Positions 1-9,274 of a stretch of DNA of 64,000 bases are shown here, one piece after another. Source of the stretch: JBGPTK01 sp963797765 (GTDB lineage: Bacteria; Acidobacteriota; Terriglobia; Acidiferrales; UBA7541); the NCBI GenBank assembly GCA_963797765.1, contig CAWCQU010000002.1:124001-188000 (forward strand), written 5' to 3'. Made by a program: the position numbers and the translations under genes. Under the pieces are notes generated by a model. It was not told the origin of the DNA. It ran no database searches and worked only from the letters and a program-made list of their open reading frames with translations. Every line of letters begins with the position of its first letter. Position 1 is the first letter of the stretch.

Positions 1-93
1 GCAACGGACTCTGTTTCAAATCACCTAATTTCAGAGAATAAGACCGCGATGCTATCGGCACACTCGCGCTCCAGGTACGCTGTTTGATCCCTC

Positions 94-2416
94 CTAGGTT
101 AAGTCCGCAAAAATGTCGTAGACATAGTCATAAGTGACCAGAGCAATCTTGTTCAGCATGTTTGCATGAACGCGCTTGACGATTTCCTCGCGGGAAAGGT
201 CGAAGATCGCCTCCAGAATCTGCGCGCGCTCCTGTTTGGTTCGCCTGCGCGATGGCGAAGAGCACACGAGCGCTATGCTGAATGTAGCGGGATGAAAGCA
301 GTTGCCGCTTCAAGAGTTCCATGATGATAGGCGCTTTGGCGCGGTCAAAGCGGCCGGGATCGCCGCGGCGGTCCAACTCGGCAAAGAACTCCGAGGTCCA
401 TTCGTTGTGGCATTCACACAACTTCTCGAATAGTTCCCTGCTGAACGGGGTGCCTGCCTTAATCGCGTAGGCGTCCAATGCCGGTATGACGCCATCCTCT
501 GTAAGCACCGGCCGCTTGAGATAGCCGTCCTTGGTGATGGCGGCCTGGTGATGAAGGAGGCTCCACAGCCAAGATACGTCGATCCGGTAAGTGGCGAGAT
601 CATTCATGAACCGCAATGAAAGTTCATAGTCGTCGATCGCGGCCGCGAAGTTACCGTTGAGAATCTGAAAGCCATAGTTCGCCGCCATGTAGAACGCGTG
701 TTGGATATGCTCGATCGTGATCTCGCCCTTGGGCACGCCATAGATGGCGTCCCAAAGTTCTTGCGTCAAAAATTTCTCCGGCGTGCCCACCATTTGGTTC
801 GTAATAACCAGGGGTGTGATCTTGCCATCGGAATTCAATAATCCACGGGATTGCAGCAGGAGTTGCTCCGCGGCACTGAGACCGCTGGCGACGGTCGGCA
901 CCGGTTTGCCTTTCACCTCTACAACCTCCCGTGGCGCATCGAGGATCGCTTGGAGCTTCGCCACCGCGACCTGTAAGGGCGCATTGCCAGCGGCGACGTA
1001 TGCGGGCTCTGGACTGGCGACCCAGCTTTGCCGGTAGGCATCATAGAGTCTTCCCTTCACTTGGCCAGCCAGGATTTCCGCTAGGGTGGGCTGTTGCCCT
1101 GCGGGCAGGGGGTGCTGGGGCATAAACATGAGACCCAGCAGGCGTTCTCGCAGCTTGTCGATGGCTATCGCACGCAGGGCCAATGGGTTATATCTCGACC
1201 GTCCATAGATATCGGTGGACTGATAGATCATTACCGCCGCCATCCCGCCAATAGGAGCGCCCTGCTCGAGTTCGCCATTTTTCATACCGGCCATGAGCAT
1301 TACCAGCGCGTTATACCGCTGATATGAAATCATGTTCGGGGAGGCCATGCTGATCGATTGTGGGTCGGGAAATACGCCTTGCGGGTCGTCCTTCCACATT
1401 TCGATGAGGCTACCCAAGTAATCCCACCGGCCGACATTCGTCCCAAGGAGGCGGCGCCGCAATACCCAGGCGATTGCGGGCAAGTACCGGCCCGCATTTC
1501 CTTCCTCATAGAGTACTTTGATCTTGAAGGTGCCAATCGGGATGCCGATCATGCCTTCCAACCGTGCCAGGAGCTTCTCCACGATCAGAGCTTCCTGAGG
1601 AGTCTGAATCTTCGGAATGTAAAAATAGACGCCGGTGCCGGCGGCGGTCAGGGATTCGTAGTTGTTCAAAACCCACAGGGTCACGGTAGGAATCAAGCCG
1701 GGAACCGGTTGACCTTCGACCTTGATGTGGTCAAACAACACGTGGATGCCGGGAGGCCGAACAAACCGGGTGGGCCATCGAGCAGGCGACGTGGTGATCT
1801 GGTACGCGCGCTTCTGGCCTTTCTTTACGACCTCATAGGGATGGTTGGTCCAGCGGCCTTCGAATATCTCTTTGGCGTTCTGCAGGGCGGCAAAAATCCC
1901 GAGCGGTTGGTTTGCGGGGGAACCATCGGGCTGGAAATGAGGCGGTGAGGCATCTTCAAAGTCAGGCATATTCATGGGCGCCGAGCTATTCAGCGCGTTG
2001 AAAGCCATGTCCAGCGGATGCCACGGCCCGGTGAGCTCCAAGCCGGGATTCCTCAGGGGGTGGGCATCCTTCGGGATCGGCACGTCGTCGTTCAACCGCC
2101 AGCGCCAGTCGCTGTCACGGCCGAAAAAGTTATCGATCAGGCCCTGAACGATCTGGTGAAAAGTCCAAAACTTCGCGGTCACCGGGTCCTCAAAGGTGTC
2201 GTCCCACTTCGGCCAGGAATATTTCTGGCCGACCGGCGCGGAGGACTGCAGGCGCATCCGCCGAGCCGAGAGGGCTGCGGCGATTTCCGGACGCAATTCC
2301 TGGGTGAGCGTGGCAATCGTCCGTTCAGTATTGATTTCTCGCCCGTTTACGATTTTGGTTCCGAAGAGGTGAGGGAACTTCCCCAGAATGTCCTCTCGGA
2401 TCACGGCCTGTGCCAT
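94..2416 (-). CDS. Malate synthase-like protein, frameshifted near its C-terminus
   Basis: Malate synthase condenses glyoxylate and acetyl-CoA to malate. Visible family marks are NVGRWDYLGSL (the GRWDY active-site segment of malate synthase A), the following GGMAAVMI segment, a DKLRER segment, and near the end MNDLATYRI, which matches the MxDxAT motif carrying the catalytic Asp. At about 773 residues it is longer than classical malate synthase A (about 530), and its first 250 residues are unfamiliar. The start at 2416 is chosen because GGAGG lies 8 nt upstream; the open frame extends further only as an unsupported leader. The open frame stops at 128, but from about 225-245 a second frame continues with LEAIFDLSREEIVKR and ends at a stop at 94-96, so a single-base indel near 235 is likely (error or mutation). 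It follows the GMC gene by about 96 bp on the same strand. Substrate specificity is not proven. Confidence 0.7.
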
Positions 2417-2512
2417 CTCTAGTTCCTCCGAAAGAATGCATCGAGCGCAGACGCGAAATAGAGCACTGTTGACCGCGGGCGTCAAGCCCCGCGCCAGGCG
2501 CAAACGCGTTTT

Positions 2513-4084
2513 TCAGGCATCGTCACGAATCATGTCGGCAGCTTTTTCTGCAATCATAAACGTTGGCGCGTTCGTATTGCCCGCGATGATGCGTGGCATG
2601 ATCGAGGCGTCCGCGACGCGCAGCCGGTCGATTCCACAAACGCGGAGCCGGGAGTCGACGACGGCCATTTCGTCGTTGCCCATCTTGCAAGTGCCGACGG
2701 GATGGTAGAGCGTTTGCGCGGCGCCGCGGATGAAATCGGCGATCCCGTCGTCCGTGGTGATCTCCGCGCCGGGATGCAATTCGGCGCCTCGAAAGGGTTG
2801 GAATGCTTTGGTGTGCGCGATCCGGCGGCAGAGGCGCACCCCTTCCACAATCACGCGCAGGTCCCGATCGGTTGAAAGATAATTTGCGCGGATGGCAGGC
2901 GGCGCGAAAGGGTCGAGGGAATGAAGCGTGATTTCGCCCCGAGACTTTCGGGCGTGGCAAGGATTGGGCCGAATCCGAAGCAGTGGTCCTTGCGCTTATC
3001 GAGCCCATGATTCACATAGTAGACGGGGCCGAAAAGGAGCTGCAAATCGGGGATAGCGAGTTCGGGGCGCGTCCGCAGCAAAAATTCCCGCCTCGGCGAC
3101 ATTGGAAACCAGCGGCCCACGCTTGAAGAAAAGATAGCGCAGCAAATTCAACAGCGATTCCGCGGAAGCCATGCTTACAGGCTGGGTGCACAGATAACCC
3201 ACCGAAACCATCGGGTGATCCTGCAGATTCTTTCCGACGCCGGGAAGATTCTGCACGGGGCGAATGCCGGCCCGGGTCAACTCGTCTGCCGGGCCGATGC
3301 CGGAGAGTAGAAGGAGTTGCGGTGAATTGACCGCGCCGCCTGCGAGAATTACTTCGGAGGAGGCTGACGCAGTCTCAGTGGCGCCGTTCCGAACGTATTC
3401 GACGCCGGTGGCCCGGTTTTTTTCGAGAAGCACGCGTGTTGCGTGCGCTCCGGTTAACACGGTCAGGTTCGAACGGGCCAGCGCGGGCTTCAGGTAGGCG
3501 TCGGCAGCGCTGTGACGGCGTCCGTTGCGCTGCGTCACTTGATAGAGGCCCGCTCCTTCCTGCGCGGCCCCATTGAAATCGGGGTTGCTTGAAATGCCGA
3601 GTTCGTCCGTCGCGGCGAGAAAAGCGCGCGTGAGAGGGTTAACGTAGCGCAGGTCGCCGACGCACAGAGGTCCTCCGCGTCCGTGGTATTTCGACGGGCC
3701 ACGCTCCTGATTTTCCGACTTGAGAAAATAAGGAAGAACATCGTCGAAGCCCCATCCCTCGTTTCCGAGGCTTTTCCAGTGCTCGTAGTCGAGCGCGTTC
3801 CCGCGAATGTAGATCATCGCATTGATGGAACTTGACCCGCCCAATAGTTTTCCCCTCGGCCAGTAGAGTTGTCGGTTGTGAAGGTGCGGCTCGGGTTCGG
3901 TGGAGTAGTTCCAGTCGAGTGCGCTCTTGAAGAGCTTCGAGAACGCCGCCGGAATATGCACTTCGGGCGCGCGGTCTGGACCACCTGCCTCGAGCAGCAG
4001 GACGCGCGAGTGCGGCTGTTCAGAGAGCCGCGCAGCGAGCACGCAGCCTGCCGATCCCGCTCCGATAATAACGTAGTGGTACAT
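2513..4084 (-). CDS. GMC-family FAD oxidoreductase (choline/alcohol dehydrogenase type), two frameshifts
   Basis: A flavoprotein of the glucose-methanol-choline family, which oxidises alcohols using FAD. The N-terminus has the dinucleotide-binding GAGSAG motif, followed by GKLLGGSSSINAM and GWGFDDVLPYF; the C-terminus has HPVGTCKMG (active-site His) and GNTNAPTFMIAEKAADMI. These parts lie in three reading frames: the first runs to about 3080, the second (RTRPELAIPDLQLLFGPVYY) to about 2945, the third to the stop at 2513. The first break lies at an A5 run at 3080-3084 and the second at a C4 run at 2937-2940, so homopolymer indels explain both. Joined, the product is about 520 residues, normal for the family. 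The start at 4084 has GGGAG 9 nt upstream; an ATG at 4102 has no such site. It probably shares a transcript with the malate synthase-like gene. Substrate unknown. Confidence 0.75.
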
Positions 4085-4586
4085 TTGCGGTCGCTCCCAC
4101 ATGATGGGAAAGGAACTCGCTTGACCTACTGATTGCGGCCCGTTTCATGGAGTCCTTCCAGCGTGTAATCTGCCGCAACGGACTAACACATTACCTCTAA
4201 AATATCTCCGACAACTCTGAAATGGATGGAAGTTCGAGCGCGGTGTTTTTACGATATGTTTCGGGTTTCTGGAGACAGACGATTGGCATGAGAACTCGCA
4301 AGCAGCGGCAGGATTCGTTCCATGAATACTTCGCGTCGGTCGAGAATATGGCATCGGCGTACGGCCCCCAAACGCGTGATGCTCCCGTCTTTCAGACTTG
4401 AGCAATTCCTCGCTGGCCTTCCATCGCAAGCATTACATCACTTGGCGCGTCAGGTTGAAGTGATATACATCACAACGAAGAGTAATGCAGGTCACCGCGA
4501 GCAGTCAGTCCCCAGGAACAGACTGATCCCAAATAGAAAGTGGAGATGCAGATCTTGGGAAGCGCTTTTCGAAAAGGTGGCTGAAG
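4085..4586. other. Divergent intergenic region (GMC oxidoreductase / universal stress protein)
   Basis: About 500 bp with no credible gene; short open frames here lack homology I recognise and lack ribosome binding sites. It must hold the promoters of the leftward GMC gene and the rightward stress-protein gene. The only clear structure is the dyad at 4460-4473, listed separately. Confidence 0.6.
4460..4473. promoter_or_regulatory. GTGAT-N4-ATCAC dyad, possible Crp/Fnr-family site
   Basis: A perfect inverted repeat, GTGAT ATAC ATCAC, 113 bp upstream of the universal stress protein start. Spacing and half-site shape resemble Crp/Fnr-family operators (TTGAT-N4-ATCAA and relatives). A similar dyad, GTGAC-N4-GTCAC, lies at 7592-7605. 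Assignment to a regulator is inference; no Crp/Fnr gene is in this window. Confidence 0.4.
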
Positions 4587-5510
4587 ATGATTCACGAACA
4601 ACAAGCAATCGAAGGAACGGCAACTAGAGTTGCGGTTAAGCCTGTTCCGGAAGCAAAGGTCTCACTGAACAATATTCTGCTGGCAACGGATTTTTCGCCG
4701 GCTTCAGACCGCGCTCTGGAGTATGCCCTCTCCTTGACGCGGCACTACAGTTCGCATCTCTACGTGACGCACATCATCACGATCGAAGGACACCCCACGA
4801 ACGCTCCAGGCTTCGCTACTGCAAGAGAGCAGAAATACCGCCAGGACGCCAAGGATGCTATGGCCAAGCTCACGCGCTCGGGCCTCCTTACCAACCTGTC
4901 TCACAATCTTGTGATCGAGGAAGGCGCGCTGTGGCCTGCAATCCAGAAGCTCATCGAGAAGTACGGAGTTAATCTCGTTGTCGCTGGAACACATCGAATG
5001 GGCAGCATGCAAAAAATCTTGCTCGGTTCCAACTCCGAACAGATGTTTCGGCACTTGAGCGTTCCCATGTTGACCGTTGGGCCAATTGCGCCTTCGGAAC
5101 CAGAGTATGTATCTGAATTCGAACATATATTGTTCGCCACGGACTTCGGGCCGGGGGCAGTGAAGGAAGCTGCCTTTGCTCTGAGTTTGGCCCGGGAACA
5201 TAGCTCCAAGCTCACAGTGCTGCACGTTTCAACCGGAACCGAGCAAACATCGGGTCTCCAAAGGGATGCCGCCCTGCGCCAAATGAGAGAATTAGTGCCG
5301 GATACACAGGCCGAGCACTGCGAAGTCGATTACAGGGTCGTGTACGGCAAACCAGTTGAGGAGATTCTGCGCGTAAGGCAAGACACTCAAGCGGGCCTGA
5401 TTGTGATGGGGGCAAAGAAGCGGAACAGCCTGGCCGGTCATGTGCCGCACACAATCGCATACGAAGTGGCGAGCACCGCGCCGTGCCCTGTGCTTACGGT
5501 CCGATCCTGA
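4587..5510 (+). CDS. Tandem universal stress protein (two UspA domains)
   Basis: A 307-residue cytoplasmic protein with two Usp domains in tandem. The first (about residues 27-165) opens with ILLATDFSPASDRALEYAL and ends with GTHRMGS...LLGSNSEQMF then VPMLTVGP; the second (about 178-307) opens with HILFATDFGPGAVKEAAFAL and ends with MGAKKRNSLAG and APCPVLTV. The glycine-rich stretches are the family's nucleotide-binding loops. Such proteins are linked to stress survival, energy limitation and hypoxia. A Crp/Fnr-like dyad sits 113 bp upstream. The gene is monocistronic and convergent with the glucan phosphorylase. The start is an ATG preceded by weakly purine-rich sequence; a start a few codons downstream is not excluded. 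Confidence 0.85.
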   Translation: MIHEQQAIEGTATRVAVKPVPEAKVSLNNILLATDFSPASDRALEYALSLTRHYSSHLYVTHIITIEGHPTNAPGFATAREQKYRQDAKDAMAKLTRSGLLTNLSHNLVIEEGALWPAIQKLIEKYGVNLVVAGTHRMGSMQKILLGSNSEQMFRHLSVPMLTVGPIAPSEPEYVSEFEHILFATDFGPGAVKEAAFALSLAREHSSKLTVLHVSTGTEQTSGLQRDAALRQMRELVPDTQAEHCEVDYRVVYGKPVEEILRVRQDTQAGLIVMGAKKRNSLAGHVPHTIAYEVASTAPCPVLTVRS

Positions 5511-5550
5511 AAGGGTCGGATTGATGATCGCAAAGTTTACTCTATTTCCA

Positions 5551-5564
5551 TATAAGCACTTATA
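5551..5564. other. AT-rich dyad between convergent genes
   Basis: TATAAG CA CTTATA, an inverted repeat with a 2 nt centre, lies between the converging stress-protein and glucan phosphorylase stops. It could form a weak bidirectional hairpin, but it lacks a GC stem, so a terminator role is doubtful. Confidence 0.2.
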
Positions 5565-5624
5565 TAGATAATGGCATGCCGGAACGGTAGGTTAGACTCC
5601 CCAGAATCTCCGCATGGCAATCGG

Positions 5625-7379
5625 TTAAGCGTGACCCGCGGCCTTCTTTTTCACAGTTGTTGCCTGTTCCAGCGTCTGCTTCTCGTGTCTGATGTCTCCG
5701 AGGAGATAGGCATTCAGCAGGTATTGGGTGACCATGCGCTGCGTGTTAAAAAAGGATCCGTTAACAGCGATAGCAGAGCGCATGACTTCCGCATATTTCC
5801 CGGGGCGATCATAAAACATTGGCAGGATGACATACTGCAGCTTTTCGTACATGGAGCTGACTTCGAGCGGCTGCTGGTTTCCATCATGGTCAAAACCAAT
5901 GGACCACCCGGTGACGCCTTCGAAGTGACCTTCCACCCACCAACCATCGCGCACGCTGAGGCTCGGCACGCCGTTCATGGCGGCCTTCATACCGCTCGTT
6001 CCCGAAGCTTCGAAGGGACGGTGGGGCGTGTTCAGCCAAAGATCCACGCCGCTGGTCAGGAGCCGTGCCCAGCGCATATCGTAGTTTTCCAGATAAACCA
6101 CGGGGATGGAGCCGCGCAGAGCGGCCGCGGCTTCGAATACCGCGCGGATGACAGCCTTTCCGTCCGCATCCCGGGGATGCGCATTTCCAGCATAAACGAT
6201 CTGCAGTGGACCCACTTGCTGGCGGATGGCTCGCAGTCTTTCCAGGTCCGTGAAAAACAGATCCGCCCGCTTGTACGTAGCGGCTCGGCGAGCAAAGCCA
6301 ATCGTGGCCACGGTTTCAGAAAACTGCACTTCTGTAGCTTTTGCGATCGCCTGGATCATCTCGCGCTTTGCTCGAACATGAGCCTGTTGAATCTCCGCGA
6401 CGCTGATCCCGATGGCATAGCGCAGGTAGAGATTGTCGTGGCGCCACTCGGGAATGTGGCGGTCGTAAAGTTCTTGAAAAGGACTGGAAACCCAGGTTGC
6501 CGCATGCACTCCATTTGTGATGGCGTGAATGAGATAATCCGGAAACATATCGTGGGAAATTTCTCCGTGCCGCATGGCCACGCCATTGATGTAGCGCGAG
6601 CAACGCAGGGCAAGGAAAGTCATGTTCAGATTGCCCAAGAGGCAGCAACGCGTGGATTCAAGAATCCCGACGCAGTCCGGGCCGAGGATTTCACCGACCA
6701 ACTCAAGCGGGAACTGGTCGAAGGCTGCTGGGATCGGCGTATGAGTGGTAAAAACACATTGACTCCGCACGGCCTCGAGTTCGACCTCGGTTGCAGAGGC
6801 CAAATTCGGACTTCCAACCTTTTCCTCCAGTAGCGCTAGTGTGAGTAACGCGGCGTGACCTTCGTTCAGATGGAAGCGCGAAATTTTGTGATGTCCCAAA
6901 GCCCGCAAAAAGTACACTCCACCAATGCCTAGCACCGCTTCCTGGCAGAGCCTATAGCGATCATCCCCCCCGTAAAGATTGTTGGTGAGTGTTCGCTCCC
7001 ATTCCGTGTTATCGGGCACATCCGTATCCAGAAAATAGACGGGCACCTTATGTCCAGTGACACCCGTAATCCAGTAGCACCAAGCCTGAATTTTCACTGC
7101 ATGCCCGCCAAGGCTGAGAGTGACAGTCGGCTCAAGACGCTCCAGAACTTCTTCCGGACGCCACACTTCGGGGCGCTCAGATTGCTCACCCCTTGCATCG
7201 AGTTGCTGGTGGAAATATCCCTGGCGGTGAAGGAGAGTCACGCCAGCCATTGGCAGAGCCAGGTCCGCCGCGGAACGTAACGTGTCTCCCGCCAAGACTC
7301 CCAGGCCGCCAGCATAAGTAGGCAGCCGAGAATCTACCGCAATCTCCATCGAGAAATATGCGACTCGCGGGCCAGACAT
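5625..7379 (-). CDS. glgP: Alpha-glucan (glycogen/starch/maltodextrin) phosphorylase
   Basis: Releases glucose-1-phosphate from alpha-glucans with pyridoxal phosphate as cofactor. At 584 residues it belongs to the short form of the family (TIGR02094-like) rather than the roughly 800-residue muscle/E. coli form. The N-terminus has AYFSMEIAVD and YAGGLGVLAGD, typical of these enzymes; FHLNEGHAAL follows, and the cofactor lysine is K465 in EASGTSGMKAAMNG. The start at 7379 has GGAG 9 nt upstream. It is divergent from the WS/DGAT gene across a 317 bp region containing two palindromes, so the two storage functions (glycogen use, neutral lipid synthesis) could share a regulator; that is inference. 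Confidence 0.88.
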   Translation of the reverse strand: MSGPRVAYFSMEIAVDSRLPTYAGGLGVLAGDTLRSAADLALPMAGVTLLHRQGYFHQQLDARGEQSERPEVWRPEEVLERLEPTVTLSLGGHAVKIQAWCYWITGVTGHKVPVYFLDTDVPDNTEWERTLTNNLYGGDDRYRLCQEAVLGIGGVYFLRALGHHKISRFHLNEGHAALLTLALLEEKVGSPNLASATEVELEAVRSQCVFTTHTPIPAAFDQFPLELVGEILGPDCVGILESTRCCLLGNLNMTFLALRCSRYINGVAMRHGEISHDMFPDYLIHAITNGVHAATWVSSPFQELYDRHIPEWRHDNLYLRYAIGISVAEIQQAHVRAKREMIQAIAKATEVQFSETVATIGFARRAATYKRADLFFTDLERLRAIRQQVGPLQIVYAGNAHPRDADGKAVIRAVFEAAAALRGSIPVVYLENYDMRWARLLTSGVDLWLNTPHRPFEASGTSGMKAAMNGVPSLSVRDGWWVEGHFEGVTGWSIGFDHDGNQQPLEVSSMYEKLQYVILPMFYDRPGKYAEVMRSAIAVNGSFFNTQRMVTQYLLNAYLLGDIRHEKQTLEQATTVKKKAAGHA

Positions 7380-7696
7380 AAAGTCAGTCTCCAGCAGGAA
7401 GCATTTCAGGCACCTTCATAATCCTATATCACTCCTGACGGTGCATTCGGAAGTTATTCCAGTCCAGAAATTCGCTCTACGGAAGTTAATCAAGTGTGCA
7501 ATAGCAACTTCCGATGAACGCGCGGTCCTGGCTGTCCCAATTCAAGAAGGCACGGCCGTGCTCGAAACCTGGCCTGAGTATAGGCTACTTCGTGACGCAG
7601 GTCACACTCACATGTGACTTCTCTCACCGCAACGGATGCGTCAGCTAAGGTATCAACATATCGTCCATCTATAAGAGGGGTTCTTCGAGGTCCGCA
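7380..7696. promoter_or_regulatory. Divergent promoter region with two palindromes (glgP / WS-DGAT)
   Basis: No gene is seen. It contains a perfect dyad GTGAC GCAG GTCAC at 7592-7605 and, 3 bp further, the self-complementary TCACATGTGA at 7608-7617, about 80-105 bp upstream of the WS/DGAT start. A TATAAG at about 7670 could be a -10 element for the rightward operon. The first dyad has the same layout as 4460-4473; the CACATGTG core recurs at 32608-32615 upstream of the large lipid operon. Confidence 0.45.
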
Positions 7697-9274
7697 TTGG
7701 AAACGAACCAGAAAAAGCCGGTCCCCAGAAGTAGTTTGTCGCCGGCAGACGCGGCTTTTCTTTACCTTGAACGCAAGGAAATGCCTCTTCACATCGCCAG
7801 CGTATCAGTGTTCGACGGCGCGATACCCTTCAAGGAATTTGTCGCCAGCATCCGCTCCAGGCTGCATCTAGTTCCGCGGTACCGGCAAATCGCAGTAACG
7901 CCGCCTTGGAACCTTGGCCTGCCCACCTGGGAAGACGATCCGCACTTCGACATCCACCGGCACATCTTCCGGAAAACCTTAGACCCTCCCGGGGGAGAGA
8001 AGGAATTGGAAGCGCTGGCCGGGCGCATTTTCAGCGGAATGCTCGACCGCAGCCAGCCACTGTGGGAAATACATGTCGTGGATGGGTTGAAGGACGGCAG
8101 AGGGGCCATAATTTGGCGAATGCATCATGCGTTGGCCGATGGAGTGTCGGGCACGGAAGTAGTAAGAGTGATGCTGGATACTACGCCCGAAGGCCCTGGA
8201 GCGAGCCGAACGCCGCGCTATCGCCCACCGCACCCCCCGGCGCCAAACGGCGCCAAGAACTCGATTTTCGAAACCGTGCGTAGCTCGTTGGAGGGCTTGC
8301 TCGCGCTGGAGAACGGGCTGCTGAGTTTCGCGCAGACGCTTCTCGATGACCGAAAGCTAAATGAACTAAAAGGACTTCTCAAATTAATGCCGGAACTAGC
8401 AGCATCCGTGGAAAGACTGCCGTTCAACAAGCCCTGTACCGGAGAGCGGAAATTCTGTTGGGCAGAGTTCAATTTTGCGGATCTGCAGGCCGTGCGCGAG
8501 GCTGTGGGCGGCACGGTCAACGACATCGTCCTGGCAGTGTTGACGCGTGCGCTCGCGCGGTACGTGAAGTTGCACGGCCAATCCGTGAACAACCGATTCG
8601 TGCGGATCGTTTGTCCGGTCAGCCTGCGGCAGGGGAATCAGGACGAGGGCTTGGGTAACCGGATCTCGTTTCTGCCGGTAGCACTGCCCATGGACGTGCG
8701 CAACCCCATCCGCATGCTGCAGACCGTTCAGACCAGGACGGAGACGATGAAGCGCTCAGTGGCCGCCAATCTGGTGGGCCTCGTAGGCGATTGGATCGCT
8801 GCCGCTCCCGCTCCGGTGCAGGCGCTGCTGTGGGGGGGAATCCCAGACATCATACTCCCAATGCCGCTCATGAACATGATCTGCACCAATGTTTCTGGTT
8901 CACGCGTGCCTCTATACGCCGTTGGCAGGCGCATGATCGCCTCGTATCCACAGGTGCCGATCGGCTATGATTTGGGCGTCGGGTGCGCCGTGCAGAGTTA
9001 TGACGGAAAGCTCTTTATCGGGCTGATAGCCGATGCGGCCGCGGCGCCGGACGTCGGCCAGTTGCGCGACTTTATCCTTGTCTCCTTCCAGGAGCTGTGC
9101 AAGTCCGTAAAGTCGAAGAAGGCGCGGGGCGGAAGTGTAGCAGAGCCCAGAACTGCGGGACGGCCCGCGAAGAGGGCGAAGCCGAACCAGACAGCGGCTG
9201 CCCAAGTGGCGGCGGAAATGTTACCGGCGAGAACACCCACGGCAGCGTATGCGCACGCGAAGGAAACAGCATGA
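7697..9274 (+). CDS. Wax ester synthase / diacylglycerol acyltransferase (WS/DGAT)
   Basis: Transfers an acyl group from acyl-CoA to a fatty alcohol or diacylglycerol, making wax esters or triacylglycerol at the membrane and lipid-body surface. The catalytic motif HHALADG is at residues 143-149; the other family hallmarks are LSPADAAFLYLE near the N-terminus, PLWEIHVVDGL just before the catalytic motif, and GGTVNDIVLAVLTRAL in the C-terminal half. Length (525) is slightly above the usual 450-480; the excess is a Lys/Ala/Pro-rich tail. The start is TTG at 7697 with GAGG 8 nt upstream; no ATG precedes the conserved N-terminus. Its stop overlaps the next start as ATGA, so the two are probably translationally coupled. 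Acceptor alcohol unknown. Confidence 0.9.
   Translation: METNQKKPVPRSSLSPADAAFLYLERKEMPLHIASVSVFDGAIPFKEFVASIRSRLHLVPRYRQIAVTPPWNLGLPTWEDDPHFDIHRHIFRKTLDPPGGEKELEALAGRIFSGMLDRSQPLWEIHVVDGLKDGRGAIIWRMHHALADGVSGTEVVRVMLDTTPEGPGASRTPRYRPPHPPAPNGAKNSIFETVRSSLEGLLALENGLLSFAQTLLDDRKLNELKGLLKLMPELAASVERLPFNKPCTGERKFCWAEFNFADLQAVREAVGGTVNDIVLAVLTRALARYVKLHGQSVNNRFVRIVCPVSLRQGNQDEGLGNRISFLPVALPMDVRNPIRMLQTVQTRTETMKRSVAANLVGLVGDWIAAAPAPVQALLWGGIPDIILPMPLMNMICTNVSGSRVPLYAVGRRMIASYPQVPIGYDLGVGCAVQSYDGKLFIGLIADAAAAPDVGQLRDFILVSFQELCKSVKSKKARGGSVAEPRTAGRPAKRAKPNQTAAAQVAAEMLPARTPTAAYAHAKETA

Noticed and set aside
5571..6833. 420-residue open frame on the plus strand
   Set aside because: Antisense to glgP, whose conserved motifs, including the cofactor lysine, lie on the minus strand.
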